Notes: generated from the sequence alone by a model not told the origin. Numbered from the stretch's first letter, positions 16,473 to 26,886 are shown. The stretch: 64,000 bases of DNA from Alloyangia pacifica (GCF_003111685.1 NZ_CP022189.1:698001-762000); one strand, 5' to 3'. Program-made: numbers and translations.

Positions 16473-16567
16473 GGCTGGGCGTGGCGCGGCCGGGAAAGCG
16501 ATCATGAAAAAGCCGGGCGCTGGGGTGGCGTCCGGCTCTCGCGTCTCGCGTCTCGTGCGTCGGCGGC

Positions 16568-17377
16568 TCAGCGCATCAGCAGTCGGGGGCGCATCCGCAT
16601 CTTCTGGCGGCGCTCCTTCGGCAGGTGCCGGTTCAGCCGCTTGTTGATCAGCCCGAAGATCCCCACCACGCAGAGCGTCAGCAGGATGAAGAACCCCGCG
16701 AGGATCGGATAGGGCACGAAGGGGTTGAAGGTCTTGTCAGCGAAGTAGTTCGCGTAATAGAGCGCGTCGCCGCGTTGCTGCCATGCCGGGAAGCCCGAGA
16801 AGAAGACCAGCGTCGTGGCATGGAAGAGGAAGATCGCCTCGTTGGTATAGGCTGGCCAGGCCAGCCGCAGCATGGTCGGCCAGACAATCCGCCTGAAGCG
16901 CGGCCAGCCCGAGAAACCATAGGCATCCGCCGCCTCGACATCGCCCCGCGGGACCGACAGCAGCGCCCCGTAGAAGATCTCGCCGGTATAGGCCGCGGTG
17001 TTCAGGAACAGCACCAGCGCCGCCCCCAGCCAGGCCGAGGTCAGCGGATCGAAGGCGGGCGACACGCTCTTGAGGCTGAGGAACAGGAAATAGGCGAAGA
17101 AGAACTGGATGAACAGCGGCGAGCCGCGGAAGACGAAGATCACCCATTCCGCCAGCTTCCGCACTGGCGTGACCCTCGACGCTTTCCCCAGCGCCAGCGC
17201 CGTGGCGAGGAAAAAGCCGGTGACCAAAGCGACCACGCCGAAGTAGATGTTCCACAGCATGCCCGAGCCGATCAGCGTGACCTGCTGGCACAGGGTGAAA
17301 TTGTCGCGCGGCAGCAGCCGCTCGCCGATGCCGATAGAGCGCAGCCCGTAGTCGGCGATGGTTTCCCAGCAGCTCAT
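16568..17377 (-). CDS. Polar amino-acid-type ABC transporter permease (HisM-like)
   Basis: A 269-residue integral membrane protein of the His/Glu/Gln/Arg/opine permease family. About five to six helices are visible. The EAA loop is EAADAYGFSGWPRFRRIVWPTMLR (about 147-170), and FVFRGSPLFIQFFFAYF is the family's conserved RGxPLxxQ block. It starts inside the end of the other permease gene (ATGA-type 4-base overlap at 17374-17377). The C-terminus is highly basic (NRHLPKERRQKMRMRPR). It forms a heterodimeric channel with its neighbour. Confidence 0.88.
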   Translation of the reverse strand: MSCWETIADYGLRSIGIGERLLPRDNFTLCQQVTLIGSGMLWNIYFGVVALVTGFFLATALALGKASRVTPVRKLAEWVIFVFRGSPLFIQFFFAYFLFLSLKSVSPAFDPLTSAWLGAALVLFLNTAAYTGEIFYGALLSVPRGDVEAADAYGFSGWPRFRRIVWPTMLRLAWPAYTNEAIFLFHATTLVFFSGFPAWQQRGDALYYANYFADKTFNPFVPYPILAGFFILLTLCVVGIFGLINKRLNRHLPKERRQKMRMRPRLLMR

Positions 17378-18255
17378 GCGGCCTTCCTCTGCGCTTCACC
17401 GCCCATGGTCGCCTGCCCATGGGTGAGCCGTTTCATGATCCGGCCCAGAACGATTTCCGACACGCGGGTGAACGCGAGGTAGAACACCAGCAGCGCCAGG
17501 AAGTACCACACGCGCCAGTCGGGGTGCGGGTAATCGGTGAATTTCGCGGTTTTCGAGCCGCCCAGCTCGCGCGCCCAATAGACGATGTCCTCGACCCCCA
17601 GCAGGAACAGCAGCGGCGTGGCCTTGATCAGCACCATCCAAAGGTTCGACAGGCCGGGCAGGGCGTAGACCCACATCTGCGGCACGAGGATGCGCCAGAA
17701 GGTCTGGCGGCGGCTCATGCCATAGGCCTCGGCGGTCTCGAGCTGGGCGCGGGGCACGGCCCGCATGGCGCCAAAGAGCACGTTGGCTGCAAAGGCGCCG
17801 AAGACGATCGAGAAGGTCAGCACCGCGAGCGAGAAGCCGTAAGTCTCGTGCACCCATTGGGCGGCGGTCGAGAGCGGCAGCTTTGCCTCGGGGCAGACCA
17901 CGAAATCATTGCCTTGGCGGATCGGCTGATCCCAGTCGGGACATTTCACCTCGTGCCGTATCCACTCGAAGAACTGGTCGAGGGCGATCACGAAGAACAG
18001 GAAGAAGGCGATATCCGGCACGCCGCGCACGATGGCGATATAGGCCTTCCCGAGCCAGGACAGCGGCGGGAAATGCGAGCGCGCGGCCATGGCGCCGCCG
18101 AAGCCGAAAGCAAGCGCGACGGGTGCGGTGACCGCCAGCAGCAGCAGCACGGTGCCTACCGAGACATAGATCGACAGGTGCTTGCCCGTGGTCAGGTAGC
18201 AGCTCAGCCATGCCAGGCCGTCGATCGCATTGGGGTCGGTACACCAGGAGAACAT
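17374..18255 (-). CDS. Polar amino-acid-type ABC transporter permease (HisQ-like)
   Basis: A 293-residue permease with the conserved IVRGVPDIAFFLFFV block (about 84-98) and the EAA loop ETAEAYGMSRRQTFWRILVPQMW (about 182-204). A soluble insert around 110-150 (HEVKCPDWDQPIRQGNDFVV) makes it longer than most family members. It partners the following permease gene. It lies 50 bases downstream of the binding-protein gene, separated by a strong hairpin that probably keeps permease levels below those of the binding protein. Confidence 0.87.
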   Translation of the reverse strand: MFSWCTDPNAIDGLAWLSCYLTTGKHLSIYVSVGTVLLLLAVTAPVALAFGFGGAMAARSHFPPLSWLGKAYIAIVRGVPDIAFFLFFVIALDQFFEWIRHEVKCPDWDQPIRQGNDFVVCPEAKLPLSTAAQWVHETYGFSLAVLTFSIVFGAFAANVLFGAMRAVPRAQLETAEAYGMSRRQTFWRILVPQMWVYALPGLSNLWMVLIKATPLLFLLGVEDIVYWARELGGSKTAKFTDYPHPDWRVWYFLALLVFYLAFTRVSEIVLGRIMKRLTHGQATMGGEAQRKAA

Positions 18256-18270
18256 GTCGTATCAGCCGTC

Positions 18271-18293
18271 GAGGGGGCCGCAGGGGCCCCCTC
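18271..18293 (-). other. Intercistronic hairpin between binding-protein and permease genes
   Basis: Perfect 9-bp GC stem GAGGGGGCC/GGCCCCCTC with a 5-base loop and no T run on either strand. Such hairpins after binding-protein genes usually protect the 3' end of the abundant upstream message and lower downstream expression. Confidence 0.6.
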
Positions 18294-18305
18294 GCTCTGG
18301 GGCGC

Positions 18306-19028
18306 TCAGAACGAGGCGCCGATTTCCCACTTTTCGATCAGCGCGTTGAGCGAGCCGTCGTCTTTCATCGACTGGATCGCCGCGTCGAACTTTTCCTTCA
18401 GCTCGGTGTCGCTCTGGCGCAGGCCCATGCCGACGCCGCCACCGATCAGCTCGTCCTTGTCGAGCAGCATCACGTCGTCGCTCTCGTCGGCCACGGGCAC
18501 GAGGTAGCTCTTGTCCGCGAGCACCGCGTCCGCCTCGCCGTTGCGCACGGCGGCGACGGTCTCGTCGGGGGTGGCATATTCGACCAGCGTCGCGCCCATC
18601 TCGGCGACAAAGGCGGCCTGGATGGTGCCGGTCTGTGCGGCGATCACCGCGCCCGAGAGATCGATGCCGTCGTTGCCCGACAGCACCAGGTACGCCGAGG
18701 GATCGGGCTGGGTGTAGTTCTGGGTGAAGCCGATGACTTCCTCACGGTCGGGGGTGATCGACATGCCGGCCATGATGGTGTCGTAGTTGCCCGACACGAG
18801 GTTGGGGATGATCGAGTCCCAGTCGTTGGTCACCCACTCGCAGGTCACCTCGGCGCGGGTGCAGAGCTCGTCGCCCAGCTCGCGCTCGAAACCGTCCACT
18901 TCACCGCTGTCGTTGATGAAGTTGTACGGAGGGTAGGCGCCCTCGGTGCCCATGCGCACGACGTCCTGGGCCAGCGTCATCGAGGCGGTCATGGCCAGCG
19001 CGGCGGTGCCGAGAAGGATGGATTTCAT
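18306..19028 (-). CDS. Periplasmic amino-acid-type substrate-binding protein
   Basis: A 240-residue SBP family 3 protein with a cleavable signal peptide (MKSILLGTAALAMTASMTLA, cleavage after ALA/Q expected). The mature domain opens with the signature RMGTEGAYPPYNFINDSGEV, then GFERELGDELCTRAEVTCEWV and WDSIIPNLVSGNYDTIMAGM. It ends with a typical KWEIGASF. Two Cys near residues 56 and 63 could form a disulfide. The ligand is probably an amino acid, opine or polyamine-like amine. Confidence 0.9.
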   Translation of the reverse strand: MKSILLGTAALAMTASMTLAQDVVRMGTEGAYPPYNFINDSGEVDGFERELGDELCTRAEVTCEWVTNDWDSIIPNLVSGNYDTIMAGMSITPDREEVIGFTQNYTQPDPSAYLVLSGNDGIDLSGAVIAAQTGTIQAAFVAEMGATLVEYATPDETVAAVRNGEADAVLADKSYLVPVADESDDVMLLDKDELIGGGVGMGLRQSDTELKEKFDAAIQSMKDDGSLNALIEKWEIGASF

Positions 19029-19078
19029 TGGAGTTGCTCCCTGGTTATATACATGTCCGGGGTGGTCTCTGCCGCCCG

Positions 19079-19861
19079 TCAGACGTGGCTGGTCGACCGC
19101 AGGAAGCCCTGCAGCCGTTCCGATTTCGGCGCGCCGAACAGCTCGGCCGGGGCGCCCTCTTCCTCGATGAGCCCCTTGTGCAGGAACACCACGTGATCGC
19201 TCACGTCATGGGCCATCTTCATGTCATGTGTCACGATGATCATGGTCCGCCCTTCGGCGGCGAGGTCCTTGATCACCTTCACAACTTCCTGTTCCAGCTC
19301 GGGATCGAGCGCCGACGTCGGCTCGTCGAAAAGCAGCGCCTCGGGCTCCATGCAGAGCCCGCGCGCGATCGCCGCGCGCTGCTGCTGGCCACCCGAAAGC
19401 TGCGCCGGCCAGGCATCGGCCTTGTCGCCGATACCGACCTTGTCGAGATAGCGCCTTGCGGCGGCCTCGACCTCGTCGCGCGGGCGGCCAAGTACGGTGA
19501 GCGGCGCTTCCATGACGTTCTGCAGGATCGTCATATGGGCCCAGAGGTTGAACTGCTGGAACACCATCGACAAGTTCGTGCGAATGCGCAGCACCTGCTT
19601 TGGGTCGGCCGGACGACGGTGATGCCCGCTGCCGTGCCAGCGCACCGGCTCGCCCTTGAATACGATCTCGCCCTGCTGGCTGTCCTCGAGCAGGTTGCAG
19701 CAGCGCAGGAGCGTCGACTTGCCGGAGCCCGACGAGCCGATCAGGGAGACCACGTCACCACGCTTTGCGGTGATGCTGACCCCTTTGAGCACTTCAAGCT
19801 CGCCGTAGGCCTTGTGCAGATCGCGGATCTCGATGACTGGAGCTTGGGCTGGATCGGTCAA
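19079..19861 (-). CDS. Polar amino-acid-type ABC transporter ATP-binding protein
   Basis: A 260-residue ABC ATPase of the HisP/GlnQ group. Walker A is GSSGSGKST (about 42-50), the Q-loop is in MVFQQFNLW, the signature is LSGGQQQRAAIARGL, Walker B is ALLFDEPTSALDPE, and the H-loop is IIVTHDMKMA. The insertion GEPVRWHGSGHHRRPAD is typical of this subfamily. It is the first gene of an eight-gene operon running down to the FAD oxidase at 11530. The 146 bases upstream hold the operon's likely promoter, but I see no clear operator. Confidence 0.92.
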   Translation of the reverse strand: MTDPAQAPVIEIRDLHKAYGELEVLKGVSITAKRGDVVSLIGSSGSGKSTLLRCCNLLEDSQQGEIVFKGEPVRWHGSGHHRRPADPKQVLRIRTNLSMVFQQFNLWAHMTILQNVMEAPLTVLGRPRDEVEAAARRYLDKVGIGDKADAWPAQLSGGQQQRAAIARGLCMEPEALLFDEPTSALDPELEQEVVKVIKDLAAEGRTMIIVTHDMKMAHDVSDHVVFLHKGLIEEEGAPAELFGAPKSERLQGFLRSTSHV

Positions 19862-20007
19862 GCCAAACCTTCTTGGGCTGTTGCTGATATTGGCGGCGAG
19901 AATGGGCGCAAAATGGCCTGATTGTCCATGCGCAAAACGGCGGCTGTCTTGTGCTTTGCGCGGCGTAAATTGGCATATGCCCGGATTTCAGCCGCTGCCG
20001 GTGGGCA

Positions 20008-20448
20008 TCAGCCCGCGGCTTCCACCCGTTGCCGGGCCAACGCCGAATCCCTGTCGTTGATGCCGAGAAGGTTCGCCACCAGCCGCAGCACCGCGTCTTC
20101 CTCATCGTCGCGGCTGCCGTCGGCGAGCGCCACTTGCCACAGCGCCTCGATCACCGCGATGCGGTCCTCATAGGCCACGGCATCCTTTATGGCCCGGGTG
20201 AAGCGCACGGTGTCCGGGGCCTCGGCCTCCAGAGCTTCGGCGTCGCGGCGCAGCCGCGTGGCCTCGAAGGGCGAGAGCCCGTAGCGCGTGGCGGCGATCC
20301 GGTCGATCCGGTCCTGCTCGGATTGGTCGTAGGTCTCGTCGGCGCGCGCGACGCGCACCAGCAAAGCGCAGAGCGCCAGCCGCGCATCGGCGTCGGGCAG
20401 GCGGTCAGGGCCGGGATCGACCAGCCGTTTGAGGAAATCAGCGAACAT
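20008..20448 (-). CDS. TerB-family (tellurite-resistance-like) protein
   Basis: A 146-residue helical protein of the TerB/DjlA-N-terminal fold. Typical acidic metal-binding patterns are LLVRVARADETYDQSEQDRI (about 30-49) and VALADGSRDDEEDAVLRLVANLLGI (about 112-136). TerB-like domains bind metal and occur in many stress and phage-related contexts; the cellular role here is unknown. No other ter genes are present. The ATG at 20448 was preferred to a TTG two codons earlier. A related protein is encoded directly upstream on the same strand. Confidence 0.8.
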   Translation of the reverse strand: MFADFLKRLVDPGPDRLPDADARLALCALLVRVARADETYDQSEQDRIDRIAATRYGLSPFEATRLRRDAEALEAEAPDTVRFTRAIKDAVAYEDRIAVIEALWQVALADGSRDDEEDAVLRLVANLLGINDRDSALARQRVEAAG

Positions 20449-20523
20449 GCGCAAGATATAGCCGCCTTGCGGCGCAGCGCCAACGCCCCGCGCGCGATCG
20501 TGTAAAGACGCGCGCCGACGCGC

Positions 20524-20547
20524 TTTCTTCGTGGCGAAAATGTCCCG
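20524..20547 (-). repeat. Dispersed intergenic repeat, copy C
   Basis: On the minus strand CGGGACATTTTCGCC followed by ACGAAGAAA, preceded by a GGGG..CCCC hairpin-like stretch near 20566. It closely matches copies A (12848) and D (30152). It lies between the two TerB-like genes. Confidence 0.6.
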
Positions 20548-20587
20548 TGGAGTGCGCGCAGCGGATGGGGACGGCGCCCCGGATGCC

Positions 20588-21016
20588 CTAACCCGTCCGG
20601 CTCGCGGAAAGATCGCAGGGCGCGACGAAGAGCAGGTGTTCGGCCAACCACAGCGCGGTCTGCCGTGAGCTCGGGGCAGGATCGCTGCCAGCCATCACGT
20701 CGCACAGGCAATGCGCCAGCGCCAGCCGATCGCGGTAGCCCACGGCGCGGGCGAGCATGGCGGCAAAACAGGCGGTATCGGGGGCGGCGGCGGCGACAGC
20801 TTGGCACGTCAGCCGCATCTCGGCAGCCTCGCGCTGGGTCAGCTCATGGCGCCGCGCCAGCACCGCATCGACCAGCGCCACGCCGATCAGGGGTGGCGCG
20901 CCATGCGCCTCGGCGGCGGCGCGCAGCAGCAGCGCCCCGAGCGCCAGCGGCACGTCGCAGGGCTCCAGAGGCGTGGCCTCGGGCGCCGCCATCCAGAATT
21001 TCAGCCCGCGCGCCAC
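20588..21016 (-). CDS. Diverged TerB-like protein
   Basis: A 142-residue Ala-rich helical protein starting with GTG at 21016. It shares with the neighbouring TerB protein the pattern APDTxxFxxxxxxAVxYxDRxAxxxxLxxV (here AAAPDTACFAAMLARAVGYRDRLALAHCLCDVM) at a similar position. The acidic residues of the TerB metal site are mostly replaced, and the tail ASRTG is short. It is therefore a degenerate tandem paralogue that has probably lost metal binding. An in-frame ATG at 20992 is an alternative start. The function is unknown. Confidence 0.6.
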   Translation of the reverse strand: MARGLKFWMAAPEATPLEPCDVPLALGALLLRAAAEAHGAPPLIGVALVDAVLARRHELTQREAAEMRLTCQAVAAAAPDTACFAAMLARAVGYRDRLALAHCLCDVMAGSDPAPSSRQTALWLAEHLLFVAPCDLSASRTG

Positions 21017-21139
21017 GGCTGTCTCGGCTGGCGTGCGGGTGGGCGCTGCAGGAAGGAGGGGGCCATCTGTCTCCCGTTGGCATGTGTCAACGGCATTACT
21101 CTGCGTCAGCTTGCGGGGCTGGGCAATGGCAGAAAACGG

Positions 21140-21928
21140 TCAGCCGAGGGCGCCGGCAGAGCGCAGCCGATCGGTAAGCTCGGCAGCGGCCTCGGCAAGT
21201 CCCCAGGGCGGGTTCACGATGAACATGCCAGAGCCGATCATCCGGTGACCCTCGCGCGCCGGCGGGAAGCGGATCTCGTGGCAGAGCGCGCCGGGGAAAT
21301 CTTCGGAGAGCTGGGCGAGCATGGGCACATGCGCGGCGGAGTTGAGGATCGGGTACCAGAGCGCCAGCACGCCGACATTCCATTTCTTCGCAATCTGCCG
21401 GAACAGCTTGGGCAGCTCGACATAGTCTTGCTTGAGTTCGTAGGGCGGGTCGACGAGCATCACGCCGCGGCGCGGATCGGGCGGGCAGAGGCTCTGCGCC
21501 AGATCGAAACCGTCCTGCCGGTGGATCGCGATATTGGGTGCGCGCAGCGCCCGGGTCAGCGCCGCGTGCTCCTGCGGATGGAGCTCGGCGAGGTGGAGCT
21601 TGTCCTGCGATCGCAAGAGTTTGGCCGCGATCATCGGCGAGCCGGGATAGGCGCTCGGGCCGTGCTCGCGGCGCACCTCGGCGAGCGCCTGCAGATACGG
21701 GTGTCCTTGGCGGAAGATGCCCTGATACGCCTCGATCCCCTGCGCCGCCTCGCCGGTCTTCACCGCCTCCGCCGAGGTCAGGTCGTAGAGACCGCGCCCG
21801 GCGTGGGTCTCGATGTAGCTGAGCGGCTTGTCCTTTTTCGTCATGTAGGAGAGCAACTCGGCCAACAGCGCATGCTTCTGCAGGTCGGCGAGGTTTCCGG
21901 CGTGGAAGGCGTGTTGGTAGGAAAGCAT
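21140..21928 (-). CDS. rlmJ: 23S rRNA (adenine(2030)-N6)-methyltransferase RlmJ
   Basis: A 262-residue protein opening MLSYQHAFHAGNLADLQKHA, the hallmark N-terminus of RlmJ (YhiR). It carries the SAM-binding segment YIETHAGRGLYDL and the N6-adenine methyltransferase motif IV DPPYELKQDY. RlmJ methylates A2030 of 23S rRNA. The start at 21928 follows GGTAGGAAAG. It diverges from the acyltransferase gene across 334 bases. Confidence 0.92.
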   Translation of the reverse strand: MLSYQHAFHAGNLADLQKHALLAELLSYMTKKDKPLSYIETHAGRGLYDLTSAEAVKTGEAAQGIEAYQGIFRQGHPYLQALAEVRREHGPSAYPGSPMIAAKLLRSQDKLHLAELHPQEHAALTRALRAPNIAIHRQDGFDLAQSLCPPDPRRGVMLVDPPYELKQDYVELPKLFRQIAKKWNVGVLALWYPILNSAAHVPMLAQLSEDFPGALCHEIRFPPAREGHRMIGSGMFIVNPPWGLAEAAAELTDRLRSAGALG

Positions 21929-22262
21929 CGCAGCCTCGGCAGATGGGCAGATCAACGGGTGGGGCGGGGCAGGGGCCAAACACGCGACCTGCACCTGCCG
22001 CCGCAGATAACGCCTGCCGGGCTCGAAGTCGAGCGCGGCTGGGATCGTTCGCCACCTGCTCGATTGCCCCGGTACGTGGCGCCTCTCTGGCGCGAGTGCA
22101 CGGAGTCTGGCGCGACGGGAAGTTGAGGCTTGCCGAACGCCGATCCATGCGCGACCATCGTCGCTATTGTTTGAAGTGATATTCCATCTTGTTCGTGCAG
22201 GCCCAGCCAATGCGGGGGGTGCCCCCTTGCCCAAGCCCGGCTCTGTGCAGAGGAGTGACATA
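21929..22262. other. Divergent intergenic region rlmJ / acyltransferase
   Basis: No credible gene is seen in these 334 bases. The right end holds AGGAG at 22251-22255, which sets the GTG start at 22263. A short G-run/C-run hairpin occurs near 22214-22227. No recognisable operator. Confidence 0.5.
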
Positions 22263-23396
22263 GTGACCATTGATGATTTGATGGCGGCCGCCCGGGGTCG
22301 GCCAAGCGGATTTGACTACATGCGCCTGACCCTCTCCGTGCTGGTCCTGCTGATTCACAGTGTGCAGATCGCCTATGGGCAGAGGGTCTACATGGACGCC
22401 GTCTGGGCGCATTTCCCGCTCGACGGCCTCGCGATGACCGTACTGCCGATGTTCTTCACCCTGTCAGGTTTCCTGGTGGCGGGCAGCCTCTACCGCTGCC
22501 GCACGCTGCTGAGCTTCATGGGGCTGCGCTTCATCCGCATCTACCCGGCGCTGGCCGTCGAGGTGACGATCTCGGCGGTGCTGGTCGGCGGGCTGGTCAC
22601 CAACCTGAGCTGGCCAGAGTATTTCACCAGCGACCAGTTCTTTCGGTACCTGTTGAACGTTACCGGCCATGTGAGCAATGCCTCGCTCTACCTGCCGGGC
22701 GTCTTCGAGACCAACCCCGAGCCGGGCATGGCCAATGGCCAGCTCTGGACCGTGCCCTACGAGTTGATTTGCTACATCGGTCTGGGTGTGCTTGCGCTGG
22801 CCGGAGCGCGCAAGGACCGGCGGGTGCTGCTGGCGGGTCTGACGATCTTCATCGCCTTCTCGGTCCTCAAGATGGGGCTGCGGACCGGCTGGCAGTTCGA
22901 TCCCTGGGTGGGGCCGGTGACCGGCCGGGCGCTGGTGATTGCCTTCCTGCTCGGCATCTGCCTGCACGCCTACCGCGACCGGCTCCAGGTCCACGGCTAC
23001 CTCGTGACGATCGCCGCATTGGTGGGGGTCATCGGCTTCAGCGTGAGCGGGCTGGGGCAATACATCGGCCTTGTGGCCATGGCCTATGTCACGGTGGGGC
23101 TTGGGGTCATGGATCCGCCGCGGCTCGGGGTGCTGAAGAGCGCCGATCTGAGCTACGGCATCTTTCTCTATCATTTTATCATCCAGCAGCTGATCGCGCA
23201 TCTGCTGCCCGGGATGCGCGAATGGTACTGGATCGCCGCCCTTTCCCTGCCGCTTACCATGCTGGTCGCGCATCTGTCCTGGGTGGGGATCGAGCGGCCC
23301 GCCCTGAAGCTGCGCCAGCATGTCTTCGCGCTGGAGTGCAGGATCATGCGCAGCCTGCCGGGCATGTCGGCGTGGCACGCCTCAGCGGAGCGCTGA
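22263..23396 (+). CDS. Acyltransferase family (OafA-like) membrane protein
   Basis: A 377-residue polytopic protein of the acyltransferase-3 family. The first helix region has FDYMRLTLSVLVLLIHS (the catalytic-type His in LLIHS), followed by MFFTLSGFLVAGSLYR and the R/K-rich LRFIRIYPALAVE. LWTVPYELICYIGLG is the family's W-x-L-xxE block. About ten hydrophobic helices follow and the C-terminus is cytoplasmic. Members O-acetylate or O-acylate surface polysaccharides. The GTG at 22263 has an AGGAG 7 bases upstream, which decides the start. Confidence 0.85.
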   Translation: MTIDDLMAAARGRPSGFDYMRLTLSVLVLLIHSVQIAYGQRVYMDAVWAHFPLDGLAMTVLPMFFTLSGFLVAGSLYRCRTLLSFMGLRFIRIYPALAVEVTISAVLVGGLVTNLSWPEYFTSDQFFRYLLNVTGHVSNASLYLPGVFETNPEPGMANGQLWTVPYELICYIGLGVLALAGARKDRRVLLAGLTIFIAFSVLKMGLRTGWQFDPWVGPVTGRALVIAFLLGICLHAYRDRLQVHGYLVTIAALVGVIGFSVSGLGQYIGLVAMAYVTVGLGVMDPPRLGVLKSADLSYGIFLYHFIIQQLIAHLLPGMREWYWIAALSLPLTMLVAHLSWVGIERPALKLRQHVFALECRIMRSLPGMSAWHASAER

Positions 23397-23424
23397 GCGC
23401 CGGGCGACCGCACCCGGAAAACGA

Positions 23425-23456
23425 AAACGCCCCCGAGGGAGTCCTCGGGGGCGTTT
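23425..23456. terminator. Bidirectional terminator between acyltransferase gene and pyrG
   Basis: Perfect 14-bp stem AAACGCCCCCGAGG/CCTCGGGGGCGTTT with a GAGT loop. The A run on one side and T run on the other allow termination of both convergent genes. Confidence 0.9.
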
Positions 23457-23479
23457 CTCATGTCAGCTGAAGCGCGGGT

Positions 23480-25123
<1,644 letters not shown>

Positions 25124-25294
25124 TGGCAGCGCGACCCCGTGATTTGCGTCAAAAAAGGAGGACACCCACGGCCCATCGAGCCGCAGCATCACGGGAGTCC
25201 ACGTATAAAGGATTCGGGCCGCACTGTCTAGCCAACCGCAAGATGCTGTTGCGGCTGACAGGCGGCCCTCAAGCTGTTGTTAGTCGAGCAGTTC

Positions 25295-25675
25295 TTAGTC
25301 GGCGCTCGGAACCATCGGCGCATCCGCGCCTGCGTCATTTCCGCCCGACGGAGGGGGCAGGAGGCCATCGGTGTCCAGCGGAGCCGGTGCCGAGGTGTTC
25401 GTGTCTGTTGCCGGAGCGGAGCCCGAGAGACGGTCCATGACCGACACGCCGCTGGCATCGCTCGCCGCGAGCACCGTCAGGGTGATCGAGGTGATGATGA
25501 AGGCGATGGCCAGGCCCCAGGTGATCTTGCCGAGCGCGGTGGCAGCCGCGCGCTGGCTCATGGCCCCGCCGCCGCCGCCCATGCCGAGACCGCCGCCTTC
25601 GGAGCGCTGGAGCAGCACGACGCCGATCAGCGCGAGCGCGAGGAGGAGGTGCACGATAAGGATCACGTTTTCCAT
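25295..25675 (-). CDS. secG: Preprotein translocase subunit SecG
   Basis: A 126-residue protein with two membrane helices (about 3-22 and 50-72) and the conserved SecG segment VVLLQRSEGGGLGMGGGGG. An extended Pro/Ala/Asp/Thr-rich C-terminal tail follows (APATDTNTSAPAPLDTDGLL). The tail makes it longer than E. coli SecG, as is usual in alphaproteobacteria. SecG stimulates SecYEG-dependent export. The ATG at 25675 opens MENVILIVHLLLALALIG. Confidence 0.92.
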   Translation of the reverse strand: MENVILIVHLLLALALIGVVLLQRSEGGGLGMGGGGGAMSQRAAATALGKITWGLAIAFIITSITLTVLAASDASGVSVMDRLSGSAPATDTNTSAPAPLDTDGLLPPPSGGNDAGADAPMVPSAD

Positions 25676-25944
25676 GGGGCGTCTCAGGCATTCCGGCTGT
25701 GTTGAACGGGCGCTATGTAGGCCAAGGAGGATGCACACGCAACCCGGCTCTTGGCTATGGGGGCAAAGGGCCGCGGCGCTGGGGCAGCCGCGCCGCGCCT
25801 GTTGCATGGCACCGGGGTCGTCGCAGCCGCGAAAATGCCCGGGGTCATCGCCTTCGCGGCGGCGCGAGCCCGGCTGGGGGGCGCTTCGAACGCGGAGCTG
25901 AGAATGCCTTGTGGGGTCGAGAGGGCGCGGCTAGGCTGCGCGTC

Positions 25945-26886
25945 ATGGCTGGTGATCGTCCCCTTCTCGGTGTGCTCTTGATGCTTGGCTTTTGTGTCGT
26001 GGCGCCGATGGGCGATGCGACGGCCAAGCTGCTGGGCGACAAGGTCTCGATCGGCCAGCTGCTGCTGCTGCGCTTCGCCATTCAGGCGGCGGTGCTGATT
26101 CCTTTGATGATCGCGACGCGGGGCGTCTGTCGTCTGCGCGGCCGGGTGTTGGGGCTGACGGTGCTGCGCACGGTGATGCACATGCTGGGCATCGCGATGA
26201 TGTTCGCCGCGCTGCGCTTCCTGCCGCTGGCCGACGCCATAGCGATTGCTTTCGTCATGCCCTTTTTCACGCTGCTGCTGGGGCATTACGTGCTCGGCGA
26301 AGAGGTCGGCTGGCGTCGCATGGCCGCGTGCGGGGTGGGCTTCATCGGAACGCTGCTCGTGGTTCAGCCCGCCTTTGCCGAGGTCGGCTGGCCGGCGCTG
26401 CTTCCGCTCGGTGTCGCGCTGAATTTCGCGCTTTTCATGCTGGTCACCCGGCAGATCGCCCGCGACGTCGATGCCATCTCGCTGCAGGCCGTCTCCGGCG
26501 TGATCGCGGTGGGGATCATGGCGCCGGTGCTGCTGCTTGTGCCGGGCGGCACGGTGCCAGGGCTCGCGCTGAGCCAGCCAAGCGCACCGGTCTGGGGGCT
26601 GATCGTCGCGATCGGGCTTCTGGGCACGCTTGCGCATCTGCTGATGACGTGGTCGCTGCGCTTTGCGCCGGGGGCCACGCTGGCGCCGATGCAGTACCTC
26701 GAGATTCCCGTCGCCACGATCATCGGCTTCGCGGTCTTCGCGGACCTGCCGAACGGGCTCGCGACGGTGGGCATCTGCGTCACCGTCGCCTCAGGGCTCT
26801 ATATCCTCATGCGCGAGCGGGCCATCGCGAGGGCGCTTCGAGAAGCGCCCGTTCCAGCGCAGCCAGCGCCGTCACCGGCAGAATGA
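25945..26886 (+). CDS. EamA/DMT family transporter (second)
   Basis: A 313-residue ten-helix transporter with two EamA repeats. The opening VVAPMGDATAKLLGDKVSIGQ is typical of the subgroup that transports S-adenosylmethionine or related solutes, but a substrate cannot be assigned. The end of repeat two contains APMQYLEIPVATIIGFAVFADLP. The start at 25945 has no good ribosome site. The last 80 bases of the gene overlap the 3' end of the convergent thiN gene, a long antisense overlap. Confidence 0.8.
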   Translation: MAGDRPLLGVLLMLGFCVVAPMGDATAKLLGDKVSIGQLLLLRFAIQAAVLIPLMIATRGVCRLRGRVLGLTVLRTVMHMLGIAMMFAALRFLPLADAIAIAFVMPFFTLLLGHYVLGEEVGWRRMAACGVGFIGTLLVVQPAFAEVGWPALLPLGVALNFALFMLVTRQIARDVDAISLQAVSGVIAVGIMAPVLLLVPGGTVPGLALSQPSAPVWGLIVAIGLLGTLAHLLMTWSLRFAPGATLAPMQYLEIPVATIIGFAVFADLPNGLATVGICVTVASGLYILMRERAIARALREAPVPAQPAPSPAE

